Positions 12,336 through 25,229 of a DNA stretch of 64,000 nt are shown here, in pieces. Position 1 is the stretch's first letter. Each line of letters starts with the position of its first letter. The translations under genes were made by a program, and so were the position numbers. A model generated the notes under the pieces. That model made no database searches. It worked only from the letters and a program-made list of their open reading frames with translations, and had not been told where the DNA came from. The stretch is from Coriaria nepalensis (Eukaryota; Streptophyta; Magnoliopsida; Cucurbitales; Coriariaceae), in contig CP114487.1 in NCBI GenBank assembly GCA_027186245.1, forward strand, positions 4,025,001 through 4,089,000, read 5' to 3'.

Positions 12336-13894
12336 ATGTCGTGGCAGACTTACGTCGACGAGCATTTGATGTGTGACATTGATGGCCAAGACCAGCACCT
12401 CTCGCACGCTGCCATTGTTGGCCATGACGGCAGTATTTGGGCCCAGAGCTCTTCCTTCCCTCAGGTCTCCTTTCCTTCTCTCTCTCTCTCTTTTTCTGAT
12501 TTCATTTTATTTGCAATTGATCCGCTTCGTAGCTACGTTTTGGCTATGGTTTTTGTTTCTGTTAGAAATCTGAATGTTTTTTATCTGATCGTTTTGTTTC
12601 TCCAGTCCGCATTGTGTTTTTGGATCTATTGTAATGCTATATGATTTCCCCGTTTTGATCTAGTAACAATGAGGGAACATGTTTATTGGGTTGCGTCGCT
12701 TTTTTGTTCGCGTATTAAATTATTTTATCTTTCTACTTTGAAGCTGGGAAATGTTTTGAATCGGCCTGGGACGGTAGTTAGTGTTAAATCTAATGTAATC
12801 ATCCTGTATTGTGTTGTATAGAAATTCTTGGATTGGTAAATGTAACTATATCTGGTCACAAACCTTTTTAGGCTTTTGTTTCTTTGGGATCGTTATTCTC
12901 ACTTACAAGTTATCAAAAATGTCTTCCACTGTGTTTCTTATGCCTATTATTGAAATACTCTGATCTATGTAACTTGTTTTTGTCTTGTTTCTCTACATTT
13001 TCTAGTTTAAGGGTCAGGAGATCACTGGTATCATGAAGGATTTTGAGGAACCTGGTCATCTTGCTCCTACTGGATTGCACATTGGGGGCACTAAATACAT
13101 GGTTATCCAGGGAGAGTCCGGAGCTGTCATTCGTGGGAAGAAGGTAATGTATCTGATAGTCTTTTTAAGTATGCAGAATTCACTTTATTTCATTGATTTT
13201 ACATAACAGTGAAGACTAAGTCATATGACACATTTTTTTGCTGTGTACTAAGACAGAAGAGTCGAAGACTTCATGTTGGTTTGATTATCCTTTTGTTTAT
13301 ATGTTATGTAGACATCTATGTAAGTAGGGGAATATGTTATGAACTCAATTATCCATGGAGAAATTATTAGACGAACCAATCCATCTCAATTATATATGTC
13401 AACTTCACTCTATCACATCAAACATCATATTAATGTTTATGTTTAGTGGGTCATAGACAGGGGTCCACTCACGAATGTATCGAAACTAGAGATATTTAAT
13501 TTTAAGGGAGGGAGCGATTGAAATGATTTGATAATACCTTTGAACACCAATTTTCTTTTTAAAGGCAGTTTTATATTCCCCATGTTTTTTACTCTGAATT
13601 GTTTGTATTATCAAGTGCAAAGGAGAAGAGAAAGTCTTAAGTAAACTCATGATCCTTAAAAAACCTGTTAGATTTAAAGTTTCCTTTTCTTCACATCATG
13701 TTCATCGCTCAATCTATTGCCCTCTGACTGGTGCTTGTTTTAATATGCTGTTGTTGCAGGGATCAGGAGGTATCACTATAAAGAAGACTACACAAGCACT
13801 GGTTTTTGGCATTTATGAAGAACCTGTCACTCCAGGTCAATGCAACATGGTTGTTGAGAGGTTGGGTGATTACCTCGTTGATCAGGGCCTCTAG
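12336..13894 (+). CDS. Profilin, reproductive (PRF4/5)-like type
   Basis: Three exons (12336-12464, 13006-13143, 13760-13894) give a 133-residue profilin starting [15 protein letters not shown] and ending GDYLVDQGL. Profilin binds monomeric actin, poly-proline and phosphoinositides and feeds formin-driven actin assembly in the cytosol. The N-terminal MSWQTYVD, the HLAPTGL segment, KYMVIQGE and the C-terminal [14 protein letters not shown] helix are diagnostic. The two intron positions are the conserved ones of plant profilins and are shared with the second copy at 21795-23195. [21 protein letters not shown] and [15 protein letters not shown], together with the slightly longer N-terminal loop, resemble the pollen/reproductive Arabidopsis PRF4/PRF5 group; that class call is inference from motifs. 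Plant profilins are also known pan-allergens. An upstream in-frame ATG at 12312 exists, but the family start is at 12336. Confidence 0.97.
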
Positions 13895-16430
13895 GCCCCT
13901 TTTTTTTTTCTTTTTTTTTAATTTTAATTTTTACATTTTTATATTTTCCTGGTCTATAATGACTCGAGTAATTCCTTGCTGGGGTCACAATGTATTAGTT
14001 TCATTTCTTTTTTCATATTGCTGGTTCCAAGTTCTCCTCATGAGAACTTAAACAGCCTGTTTGTTCACTGGCTGTTTGATTTTCATTAGCTAAATATCTT
14101 GATTTCAGTGTATATCCCCCCGTACCCTTTGTGTGTGTGTGTTTTTTTTTTTTTTGCCTTTTTTATCCTTAGATTGATCGAGAAGCAGACGCATTAATCA
14201 CCATCATAAATTAATAGTTATAATTGATCGGTCTTTCTCCTAAAATTTTTCTTAATTAATTCTATTGAGTAGACATCATCTAATATTACCTTTGCAATTA
14301 CATTTGATAACGTTAGTCACACATTATATTAACTGTTATTTTATACAATTATTTGGTATAGTTAGATTTTAGCTTCATATATTGTACAGGTAAATTTTAA
14401 AAATAATTTACTAAAATTTTATGTGTTCATTATTTTATTTATAAAGTATAAATATTTACAATTTAGGGATGAGCAAAATTTTGATTTTTCGTGCAACTGA
14501 ACCGAAATCAACCGAAATTGAATCTACAACCAATTCAAATTCTTACCGATTTATCCATAAAACTAACCAAAATTGAATTGGTATTAAGCCGATCGAAGTC
14601 GGTCGCTTTTCCCTTTTTTTTCACAACGATTTTTATTTTTATTTTATTTTTTATTTGTATTTAGCTGTATCATGATGTATGTAATTGATGAACATACATA
14701 TGATTTAATAACTTATTTTGAAGTTATCTTTATTTAATATAATATTTGAAGAAAATTCAGCATAATAATAAAAATATATCATTTTATCTTAATATCATAA
14801 TTAAAATAACATTCAAATACATCATAATATTTATAATCCATCAACTCAATATAATCAAAATGAGATATATAACAACACAAGTTACACTACAAGTCTACAC
14901 GGCCATACAGACACTATGTGGAAATCACGTAGATAAATCTATTAAAATGTATAGAAAAAATAATTGTGGGGATTTATTATAAGTAATCTTCGTATTAAAG
15001 TATTAGTTATAATTGTATAAATTTTAGGAGGTTTATCATAATAATTTAGACTTAAAACTCAAATTTTACTATAGATATATATTATCTATATGATATATGA
15101 CCTTGAATTTTACTTTGTTTACAAGCTTATATAACGAGAAAAAATCGAACTACTTTTTAGAAATAATTTAGATAATATTGTAACTGCATATTACTCTTGG
15201 AATTTTTTTTAAGGCCAAAACCTCTTGTATACTAGTTAAAAATTCTCAAAATTGATAAAAATAACTCACCAATCTCAAAACTTAGACTCCACTAATATAA
15301 ATTTCCAAACTGATATTTTCTGCTAAATTTATTAATGTCCGTACATATGCGGATCCCAAAAATCTAGATCACTCACCGGCTAAAATTTATTAACTTTTTC
15401 TTTTGGTTGCTCCTTTGGGCTTGGGAGACTTTCGGCTTGTGGTGCCCTTGGGTTGGGTTTCCTTTTGCTTTCCTTGTCCTTGTTTTTGTTTTTGTTTTTT
15501 GTTTGCTTTCTTGTTTGTTGACTTCATTATTGGACCCATTTTTTCTTCCTTAGATCGAAAGGTTTTTGAAAGATATATGGTCGTCCAGTCAATAAGTTAG
15601 ATCTGATAGAGTATATAATTTTTAAAGTAGTAATTTTTTTGATAATATTGCTATCAAAATTATTATTTTGGTAAGTATCGAATAACGTGAAAAAAATCTT
15701 TAAAAAAATTAATATAATCAACCAAAAAAGAGACAATATAGGCCAAAGTATGCTATTATTTTGGCCTTCCCTCTTTGGACCGGTCGGCCAAGGTTAGCCG
15801 AATTGGCTATGCTGCCATATTTTTTCTTGATTTTTCAATTATTTTTTATATTTTTAAGGACTAACTAACAAAGTAGGAAGATATTTTGCTTGATTAATGA
15901 GTATTCCAACAATATACATGAGGATTTTTACCAAATCTAAGGGTATTTCATCAAATTGGAAGGATTTTTCCGTAAAGGAGAAGTGAGGATTGACTTATTT
16001 AAGAGATTTTTAAACAAATCCAAGGATTATTTTGCAAAGGAAAGAGCTTATTTGACTTGCTCTAGGTAGAACTGGTAATATGGGTTAGACTGGCTTGGAC
16101 CCGTTCGGCCCAACCCGTATATGGCGAGGCCCGTCTCTATGGCTCGTTGGTCTGTTGTCCAGTATCATTTGTTCTTTTCCTTTTTCTTAGTTGTATTTTC
16201 CTTATCATTTAAGGTTTCTTTATTAGGTTCCATTTACCATTTGTTCTTTTATTTTGGCTAACTATTTTTTTATGACTTGTAAAATTATTCGCACTTTAAA
16301 ATCATATATGATTTGTTCTCCTATTTATTAATAAATCATGTATTATCTTATTTATCAAACAATCAAAATGATTTCTTAAATAATAAAATTATATATACAT
16401 ATATAAAAATAGTAATAATAATTGTGGGCC
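13895..16430. other. AT-rich intergenic DNA with hAT-like fragment
   Basis: The profilin 3' UTR is followed by AT-rich DNA without a supported gene. TAGGGATGAGCAAA at about 14465 followed by repeated CCGAAAT / GAACCGAAATC-like runs is typical of hAT-like or simple-composition plant repeats; a matching inverted end, TTTGCTCATCCCTA, occurs near 56148-56161. A G/T-rich stretch at 15400-15530 gives a low-complexity ORF that I do not trust. Confidence 0.5.
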
Positions 16431-18900
16431 GGAACCCTCCAATTCACGGCCTCTTGGTCTTGCTGCACCTGAGGAATAGGATATGGCTCAAAATGAGGTA
16501 AGTTCGACGGAGATGAGCCAACACGTGGAGGAATCAGATGATGAGACCTACTTCACCCTAAGTCTATCTAGTATTCCGCTGACTTTGGTTGTCTATCAAG
16601 GAAATTTGAGCCAACGACCGTCTGACGTCTTGATCGTTTGATTTCTTGAGAAAATGGACAAATCGGATGCCCGGACGGCTTAAAGTTTGGCCCATTTGGT
16701 TAAATACCTAGATATGCTTAGGTGGAAACTCATCGGATTCCAAAAACTATCTCATCAGTAAGAGCACCATGGGGGAAAGGTCGAAAACCCCAACAGTATC
16801 TAGGATTACTGTAGCATAGCTGAAAATCAGCTAATGCCCAATAGGTTACAACTTGTAATGCCATCACCGGCCGCTGACCCACAAGTGGCCGCTAAATTAC
16901 CTCAGCAAGCCATAAATCAACCTTAACCGATCAATAAGTTGTCCTTGGCTTTCAGACCAAACTAAGGGATTAAAGGGGCAACCGACCCACATCTGCCGCA
17001 TCGGTCTAATGATTGGTCGAGCCATGGAAAATAACCACCCTCTGTCAGCATGCAGCCTATAATTAACCTAAGCATCGGTGAGCTTTTGTTGGACGTCTCA
17101 TTCTACCTATATATGACGGCCCCTAAGTTGCAAAGACTAGCCATTTTTGTGTAGCTGAAGTTTGATCAAGATCAACAGTATACGATTATACAAGATATCT
17201 AGGGTCCTACTGTTCAATAGCCGCCTTGGCCAATGTACGATAAATTGTATCCCGAAGAGATCAATTGGGATCCTTTCCCTCATGGATACGGGGTTTCAGA
17301 TTTTAGACTATTTTTTGGAAATGACCTGGACCAGTCAAATGAGGAGTACATCGGCTACTTTACCATTCAGTATGGTGAGGCCAGGGGAAATAATAGGCTA
17401 CGGATTCGACTGTTTACTAACTCCTTAATCGGGCATGCTTTTACCTAGTATACTAGGTTACCTCCCAACTTAATAAGGACTTGGCAGGATATGAAGCAAC
17501 ACTTTCACACTCAATTTTACTACAACCATTAAGTAGATAAGGAATCAGTGTCAGATGACTCTTCCAAAATAAGAGTTCATCAAGTTAGTTGTCAACCATA
17601 TGGACATCGAACTCTAAATGGAGTTCAAAGGGAAGAAATTCCAAGATTTCTTCACTAAGGTTGCCAGATGTGAATGAATTTTAAAAGAGGAGGCTTTTAG
17701 GAAAGAGCCGTCAGCTAGGGCCTATTACAAGGAACCCAGCTATGACTCAGATTTTTCCTAAAAAATCGGCAAAAAACTAGTCACACTCTTATCTCCCAAT
17801 AACTTTACGAGTCGTGAGACAATCAAAAAGTATCTTCACAAGAAGGACAAAATATACTCCTTCAACCTAAATAAAGCAATTGAAATCTTTGACATTTTGT
17901 TAAAGAACAAAAAGTTGAAGATTTTGCTTGACCACAAGCTATCGTCAGCCAATAAGATACGATGTATGAGGTACAGATTATTGTAAGTATCACAATTCTT
18001 ACTATTATCATATAAACACTAAGGGAGTTAATTCCAATCATTTCTCTATTATGGCTAGTGATGTTGTGGCCGATATGAGGTATTTTCTCAGTGGAAAGAT
18101 GGGATAAGTTGGTTACCCCCGACTAGCTGCCAATTGTTCGAAACCCATTTGGGTCAACATGTGAAGCACTATAGTAGCTCCCGACCAAAAGCCTCACCAA
18201 TTTAGTACAATTATTGATCAGTCGAATCGTCCACCTGATCGAATGCCCTTATACTCTCATTGTCAATCATGTCTGGCTCAGGTTGATGCTCACGACCAAA
18301 TTAATGAAGAACACAGTCAGTCAGTCGGATGATTATCATTATGTTTGGCCAAGGATCGAACGACTCACTTTTTAGTTAAGGATCCGTTGGCCATCCAAAG
18401 AGGTCGGGGATGATTATTCCTCCATGGCTGATCCATTCAGTTTGGAAGCAGTTGGAACACTAAAAATTTCTAAAAGGAAACTAGCATACTCATAAACGCT
18501 GGGAACAACAGCTGAAACAGGCCACTCAACAAGAATAAGCTATTAAATATACCCAAAATGACAACTTGGCTAGAAGCGGATCATCATCTTCACTTGAGAC
18601 CTTAAATATAATCTTGGACAACCCACCGAAGATAACGCTAGTCTAGTCAAATGACCCGCCAAAGAGTAGACCCGTCTAGTCCACCGACCAATAAGAAATT
18701 GATATGATTGCCTCTCCAATGCTAGAGCTCAAAGAAGAGAATGATAGTGTCTCTACTTGGCCTATTGTGCCAAGTCTTGAACAATACAACTTGTCAAATC
18801 CTGACAAGGCTCTAATGCTAGTTATCAGTAGCAAGATATTGTTCGGCACTGTTCCAATTTGGCTAGATTACAATACGATCACTTTATCGATAGACTTTTA
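16430..18900 (+). mobile_element. Decayed Ty3/gypsy gag region
   Basis: The frame at 17233-17448 and its continuation past the stop read RLFTNSLIGHAFT and then TRLPPNLIRTWQDMKQHF, matching the conserved Retrotrans_gag core of plant Ty3/gypsy elements. A CKYH...HH motif at about 17980-18030 resembles the degenerate zinc-knuckle-like region downstream of gag. Stop codons and frame changes interrupt all frames, so the element is dead. Its ends were not located; flanking non-coding DNA from about 16430 probably belongs to it. Confidence 0.75.
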
Positions 18901-19143
18901 GGCTGATTTGAACATTCCTTTAAAAGAAACATATAGGAGCAAGGACAAAGCGAATGTCCTTGAATTACTAATCCTAACACGCCCATCTAAAGTTATTCGC
19001 TCGATCGAAGTAGTAGTAGAGGTGGATAGTTTAGAAAAGGTTACCTCGAAAAGCCATATAGCCACATTTCCTATCTCATCAAACCCCTTTGCATGCATCA
19101 TTGCATGTTTACATACTTGACCAAATTCCTGAATCTTAGACAT
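18898..19143 (-). other. Unrecognised minus-strand ORF next to gypsy debris
   Basis: An open frame of 81 codons starts MSKIQEFGQVCKHAMMHAKG. The plus strand is also open over much of the same interval (ADLNIPLKETYRSKDK...), so only one, or neither, is real. The position between a gypsy gag remnant and an LTR-like block suggests transposon origin. No family was recognised. Confidence 0.3.
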
Positions 19144-20900
19144 GCACTTGGAATCATGATGGAGATCATGCTTGGTGAGAACTAAGTTTTCTTAAATCTA
19201 AGAACAAAATTGTTCATAGTCATAGGATTGTCATGATGGGATAATGACAATCCAGAAAGACTATTAAATGTGTTATCATCTTCATAAGAAGAGTGATGTT
19301 CTCATAACCATTAGTATTAGTAGATACCGTGATAGACATGGTGATTAGTAAAGACTTAATCACTGAACGTGATCAATTGACAAAAACTTAATGGTAATAA
19401 TATTAACTGCTAATGAGTTTTATCGGTGACTGTAGTACTTTAGATGCTCGAACCTAAGATCACCATAGTACTAGGATATAAGATATCATGATTTGATATC
19501 ACCCCATGTGGTCTTTGCTAAAGGCAACTAAGAAGGTGAACCATTATACATAAGTTTAAGTATGTGCAATTTGTAGGGTGATAAGATGATATTTATCACC
19601 TCTATATTAGAGGATATGACTTTATAAGTCATATGACATATGTAATGAAGAAAGCATGTGCAAAGTGGTATGGTATGAAAAGAGTTCTATAAATCCATTA
19701 TCTAGTTGCATGAGAGTTTATGATATTCATAAAGAAAATCTAATATGGTTTCATAGTTAAACCATCCCCTAAGATTTTCTGAAACCATGAGTAAATGGAA
19801 TGATCAATCTGGTACGATAATAGTAATCAATGGTTTTTGTTGAGGTTTGCATACTTCTCATTACATGAGTGGCCTATACGCCTTGCTAGAGGGCAATGTG
19901 ATCCTGGTGGCTTAAATTAATTTGATCATAGAAAATGATCATATTAACTATTTAACTTGAAAGTGTTTTCAAGGTCAAATAATCCATTCATTAGAATGGT
20001 AATATTCACAAGTTATTGTGGGGCCCACTTATTGGTGTAATATAGAACATATCTCGTCACACATAAATATTGATTAGATCTCTATTGGGTTCTAAATTGG
20101 AAATTTTTTTACTTGTTCATTTAAGAACTTGATTTAAGAGTTAAATGATTAATTAATTTAATTTATTAAGTAAGTCACACCCACACTACTAACATATCCA
20201 AACTATGATTTATATTTAATTTGAAATTAAATAATCAATTAAAAAAATATTAAATTGATAAGATAAATTTATTAAATAAAGATTTAATGAATTTATGACC
20301 AAATAATATTTTTCGGATAAAAAAGAAGCCTGGTTGGTTACTAAAGTATTAATGGGCATAACTGAGCCTAAGTAATGAGCCTAAATTAAAGTTCATATTT
20401 TACCGGGTAAAATTAAACATTAATTTGGAATTATAAAGTATTTTAATTTTCTGAAATTGGGAATTAAAATAGAATCCTAGAAGCCCGAATACGATTAAGA
20501 GCTAATCACGCATTAGAGATAAGGTATGAGCTTGGCCCAAAGAAGGGTGTTTCCCATATATAAGGGACAGAAATTCATAAGGTTCATAACTAATGCATGT
20601 GCCTCCCACTTTGAATAGGAGAGAGCAAAAGTGAGCAAATCTTTTTTTCATCTTTTCTTTCATTTCTTTCTTCATCTCCAATATATGACCTAGAGTTGAG
20701 TGATTTCATTGAATCCAAAAGAGAGTTGTCGACCATGTGGATTATAGTTATAGGCCGGGTAATGGCTTAGGACCCACGACAAGAAGCGGCGGTGGCAAAG
20801 GGAAAAACGAGTGAAGAACAATCCTATTCTTGGAGGAGTGTTTGGGCTAGGTATCTATTTCTTCTTCACTTTTTTGGTTTCTATGATAAATGCTAGACTA
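19144..20900 (+). mobile_element. LTR-like repeat with TATA box; a relative lies inverted near 53.5-54 kb
   Basis: No coding is visible. A promoter-like CCCATATATAAGGGACAG lies near 20560-20577, followed by a CT-rich leader, as in the LTR of a plant retrotransposon on the plus strand. The start of the block (GCACTTGGAATCATGATGG...) is clearly similar, with gaps, to the reverse complement of 53540-53990. Edges are approximate. Confidence 0.5.
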
Positions 20901-21060
20901 GAAATTGAAATGAACCAGTGATTTTGGATGCAAGAGTTGTGTTGCATTCAACTTTGATTCTTTATGGTATTCGCATGGTTTAGATATCTAGGTTCATTTG
21001 TTAAATATGAATTTCGGTCCCAGATAGAAGAAGAGCCAATGACTTACACTTTCATCATTC

Positions 21061-21243
21061 ATGGACGGACACATTAGATACAACCAAATCTTCATAGCCA
21101 AATTAGATGTCCATAAAATCACATTACGATGTCCTAATGCAATAGGAGTATTCGAATTGATAGTTACATCTTTTAGATTAAAGAATGTCGGAGCAACTTA
21201 TCAAAGGGCTATGAATACTATCTTTGATCGGTGCCATCATAAT
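21061..21243 (+). mobile_element. Ty3/gypsy reverse transcriptase fragment
   Basis: The translation reads YNQIFIAKLDVHKITLRCP...KNVGATYQRAMNTIF. This matches the gypsy RT stretch YNQI...EDxxKTAFxxP...GLKNAGATYQRxMN. It is only about 60 codons long and is followed by T-rich non-coding DNA, so it is an isolated remnant. Confidence 0.85.
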
Positions 21244-21794
21244 AAAAATTTTCTAAATTTTTATATTTCATTATTTCTCTTTTCTTTTTTCTTCAATTTC
21301 ATTTTTTTATTAATTTCATTTTTTCTTATTATCCAACAGTAGGACGAATTTTCCCAAAAAAAAAAAATACGGTTAGAGAAAATTAGGTCTACGCAAGTAG
21401 GAAGGAAAAAAAAAAAGATGCAAATACCCAAATACGTTTCGCATCTAGGCTTCATATGAAATTCAACTTCTAATTAGATTTTTTTGACCCTTTTTTTCGT
21501 TTCTAGAATAAAGGTAAATTCATGTAAAATAATAAATAAAATTAAAACTAAAATAAATATAAAATAAATATAAATGACGGTGGGGCTATCATTGTAATAT
21601 TGTCTAGGAAAAAATAAATAAAAAACCTCCGTGATTTTCACGCTACAGGTCTTAGGAGAAAGAGCAGAGACAGAGAGCACCCGAAGCTATCATATATCAG
21701 CGCAGACATAGCTCCCATCGCTCATCGCCTGAAGCTAAAACCTAAATCTAGAGAGTGAGAGAGAGGGAGAGATCTAAGCAAATCGAAGAAGAAG

Positions 21795-23195
21795 ATGTCT
21801 TGGCAAACTTACGTCGATGACCATCTGATGTGCGAAATCGATGGCAATCATCTCACAGCTGCCGCCATCATCGGACACGACGGCAGCGTCTGGGCTCAGA
21901 GCGCTACCTTTCCCCAGGTTTCGCGTCTTCTTTCTTCCTCTCTTCCTGTTTCTTCTATTTTTCCTTTTTTTTTTTCGTTGGGAATTAGAACTCCGAACTT
22001 AAAATGAATCACTAAGAAATCAGAAATGAGTAGCTTGACAGGTTTTTATCTCTGGTGCCTTCGATTTTCGGTCAACTTGATGTGTTTTTTGCAATGATCT
22101 TCGAAGCTACACTAATTCTCTCGGTTAAGAACCGACTCTGGGGGAATTATGTTAAACATTGTGAAAGAATACAATTAAATTATTTTTATATCGATTAGCT
22201 GGGAGTAATGCATGTAGTTATAAGGGACAAAGCTGCTCAAATCATAGCAGAAGAAAGCATGGTAGGGGAAAATGGGAAGGAGATATAAACAATAGAAAAT
22301 ATAACCAGAAACTGTTACGATTTTGAAGCTCTATGATATTGAAAAAGAAAAAAAAGCTCAGTGTAGTAATATTGTGGTTTTCAGCTGATTCTTATCAACA
22401 TTTGTTGTCAGTTGAATAGCTTAACTTGTTTCTTAGTTGGTTGTAAAGTGCTTTTTCTTGTAATATTCAGTTCAAGCCTGAAGAAATAACTGCCATACTG
22501 AACGACTTTAACGAACCCGGAACACTTGCTCCCACCGGATTGTATCTTGGTGGTGCAAAATACATGGTGATCCAGGGAGAGGCCGGAGCTGTCATTCGTG
22601 GAAAGAAGGTAACCATATTCCCTAAAATCTATTATGAATTATCTAATTGTAGCTTGTAATTCCAATTGATGCATGTGAATTCAATTAAGAAACCATACAT
22701 CTATTCTTTATTACATTGTTATTTGTCAAACCTCAGCGAGTAGCTCCACAATCTCTTACCTCTTCTATCTTTGTCTGATTATATTGCACGTATAAACCTG
22801 TCGTCATTTTTACTTTTGTAAAGTGTTACTGCTATGCCATTCTTGAGATACATTGTCAAACCTTTTCAACTTGAGCTGATGTATTTGTATCTTGTTCATT
22901 GATGGAAATTCCTATGGGGCCAAGGAAAGCTGTAAAAAAATGTCTTGCACGTAAATGATACCATTCCTTTTAGCAATTTTAGCTGTCTATTCTTTTTTCA
23001 GGTTCATCTTCATTGCATATCTTTAATCTTCTTCTGAGCCCTTTTTACTCTTGACTCCAGGGGGCTGGTGGTGTTACGGTCAAAAAGACCAACCAAGCAT
23101 TGATCATAGGTGTCTATGATGAACCAATGACTCCTGGCCAGTGCAACATGATCGTTGAAAGGCTTGGTGATTATCTTATTGAACAGGGCCTGTAG
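21795..23195 (+). CDS. Profilin, vegetative (PRF1/2)-like type
   Basis: Three exons (21795-21917, 22471-22608, 23061-23195) give a 131-residue profilin starting [15 protein letters not shown] and ending GDYLIEQGL. Exons 2 and 3 have exactly the same lengths as in the upstream profilin (138 and 135 bp), and exon 1 is 6 bp shorter, so the two genes are tandem duplicates. [20 protein letters not shown] and FKPEEI resemble constitutively expressed Arabidopsis PRF1/PRF2, and 131 residues is their usual length. The role is actin monomer binding and delivery to formins. The leader just upstream is GA-rich (GAGAGAGAGGGAGAGATC). Next to it, on the other side of a repeat-rich gap, is the GH17 gene, the order recalled from Arabidopsis At4g29340-60. 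Confidence 0.97.
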
Positions 23196-23840
23196 TTTTC
23201 TCGGTATGTCTAGGCCCTTTATTATCTTTCCAGATATTTGTTGGCTTTCAAAGCTTCATGTATTTTGGACAGTAATTTAGCTTCTGAAACTATTGGTCTG
23301 TATTGACGATGGTTTGTTCAGTGAAACAATATTTTCAAGTATCCAGTCTTATCGTGGAGACTTCTGTGTTGAAGTGGTTTGGTGCTTGAGAGAGTGATGC
23401 TTATGGTTTTATTATGTTTTTTCTTTTCTCTTTCTTGGTGAAAAATTTGTGATGATATCAAATGAGGTATCTATTATACTATCTACATTGCATCGAGCTT
23501 GAATGGAATGGATTGTGGTATAATCTATAAATACTGTTCTTTTTATCATAGCATTTATCATAACCTGTTCTTTATGGATGTTTTTTTTCTCTACAGTCTT
23601 TATGGATGTTTTTCTTCTCTACGGTGCAAGTTGTAGTGAGTGTTACTTTTTACGTTGTAATCCAAAACTAGAGCTTGGCTCAACCCGTCATCCCATATTA
23701 TTTTCAAGCTGGTTTTTGAAGTGGAATTCAGGGCTTGCATTACCAAAAGTATGTTATAGAAGAGTAATCAAGAATCTAATGGAAGACAATAATCAATCAC
23801 TAATCAAGTCACTCACCAATAGGAAAGAGGGCAGAAAATA
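23196..23840. other. Profilin-2 3' UTR and intergenic DNA
   Basis: The profilin 3' UTR is followed by a duplicated TCTTTATGGATGTTTTTCTTC-like stretch near 23570-23615 (two copies about 25 bp apart). No gene is supported. Confidence 0.5.
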
Positions 23841-24440
23841 ATAGCGAAATTGATCTTGCTTAGGATCAAAATTACTCAATATTATCAAGCCGCTTCAAAG
23901 AGCTGATTTGTCTTTTGGTAAAGTCCTGGATAGCACCCCGAATACCCAAGTTCCACCTTAAGGAAAACTGCAATCAACTTGAACTATCTAAGAGTTATCT
24001 CGTATTAAATACATCGTTAGAATCAATCAATTTTAACAATAATCAAATGTAAGTAATATAAAATAATTAAATAACGATGAATTGAGGCGAGAATAATTAT
24101 TTTTGCCAAGTCTAATCCATTTCCTCAATGCACTAGATTAATGAGTATCAATTTCTCAAGGTGAACCCTTAAAGTGTTACTCCAAATTTCTCACTAGAAA
24201 GCAGAAAATTTTTCTTTTAGAAATTGAGAGAACATGAAAGAGATGAGAGACTTCTGATTTATTCGTTATATACTCAACTCAAGCAAAGCCTCTATTTATA
24301 GGCTCAACAAAAACTAATTCACAAAAAATCTCTACTCCAACGTTCATGTAATCTTCGGAAGAAGATTATTAAGCCTTCTTGTTCGCTGCATATACCCATG
24401 ATCAAATAGAAATAAAATCCCTCAAATCACTCTTATAGAA
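23840..24440 (-). mobile_element. LTR-like block on the minus strand
   Basis: On the minus strand CCTATAAATAGAGGC occurs at about 24290-24304. This is a typical TATA box of plant LTRs, followed by a CT-rich leader. The orientation agrees with the copia pol remnant at 25230-26760, so it might be its 3' LTR or part of a neighbour. No boundaries or target-site duplications were established. At 24436-24480 the motif ATAGAAGGAAATTGTGTGGG is duplicated in tandem. Confidence 0.4.
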
Positions 24441-24519
24441 GGAAATTGTGTGGGTATATTATAGAAGGAAATTGTGTGGGTTGAAGAGATGCAGTAAACA
24501 AAAGGTGAGGCCTTTTATT

Positions 24520-24660
24520 ATCTTTTTATTATTTTCATTCTACTCACTCACTTTGACCAAGTCTTATAAAGCGAGGATATACATAATATATAATATGCAT
24601 AATTTAACTTTTCTTTTTTATATTATTTTTATTAATTTAAGACATATAACAATTCACGCC
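24520..24660. repeat. Direct repeat A (partner at 27360-27490)
   Basis: This stretch, including CACTTTGACCAAGTCTTATA and the TTATTTTTATTAATTTAAGAC that follows, recurs at 27360-27490 in the same orientation with small indels. The pair brackets the copia pol remnant. The unit may be part of an LTR or a MITE family. Confidence 0.7.
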
Positions 24661-25229
24661 ACAAGCTTTATACTAAAAATGAGTTTAATAAGTTAGAAAC
24701 TATGAGAATGAGAATTTTGGAGTGTGATCGATCATATTGGTATCTTTTGGACGTGAACAACACTTAGGATATAGAAACTGAGACTTACATTTACTAGATT
24801 CTTAAACTAATCTCTTAATGTCATTCAACTACATTTATAGTCAACACACTAAAATGTCTTTTAGTAAGTTCTAACAGGATGGCACGCATTCGACCATGTG
24901 CTAGATGGACAAGTGAGAGCTCTAGAGAATTAGCACAATTCTCAAGGCGGCTCTACTTCAACACTTACATAGGTAATCTTTATTAAGTGTATAAACCACA
25001 ATTAAATATGCCACCTTAATCAATGCTATAAAGATCATTAAGAGTTAACACTTAACCCTCAATTGCGTTGTAGTTTAGCACTATATATATCATAGGGATA
25101 AGCCCCTCTCAACAAGAAAGTTAGTATTTTGACAATCAACAAGAAAGTTAGTGTTTTTACAAATAACTCGGATGACTTATTTTTTCTATTGAACCTACTT
25201 CCTAGGATCGCCATTCACATAGATTTAGT

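Noticed and set aside
15403..15600. Phe/Cys-rich ORF
   Set aside because: Low-complexity GT-rich DNA; no protein-like composition or splice context.
23578..23841. 87-codon plus-strand ORF after profilin 2
   Set aside because: Includes a small local sequence duplication and has no recognised domain; it lies in AT-rich repeat-bearing DNA.
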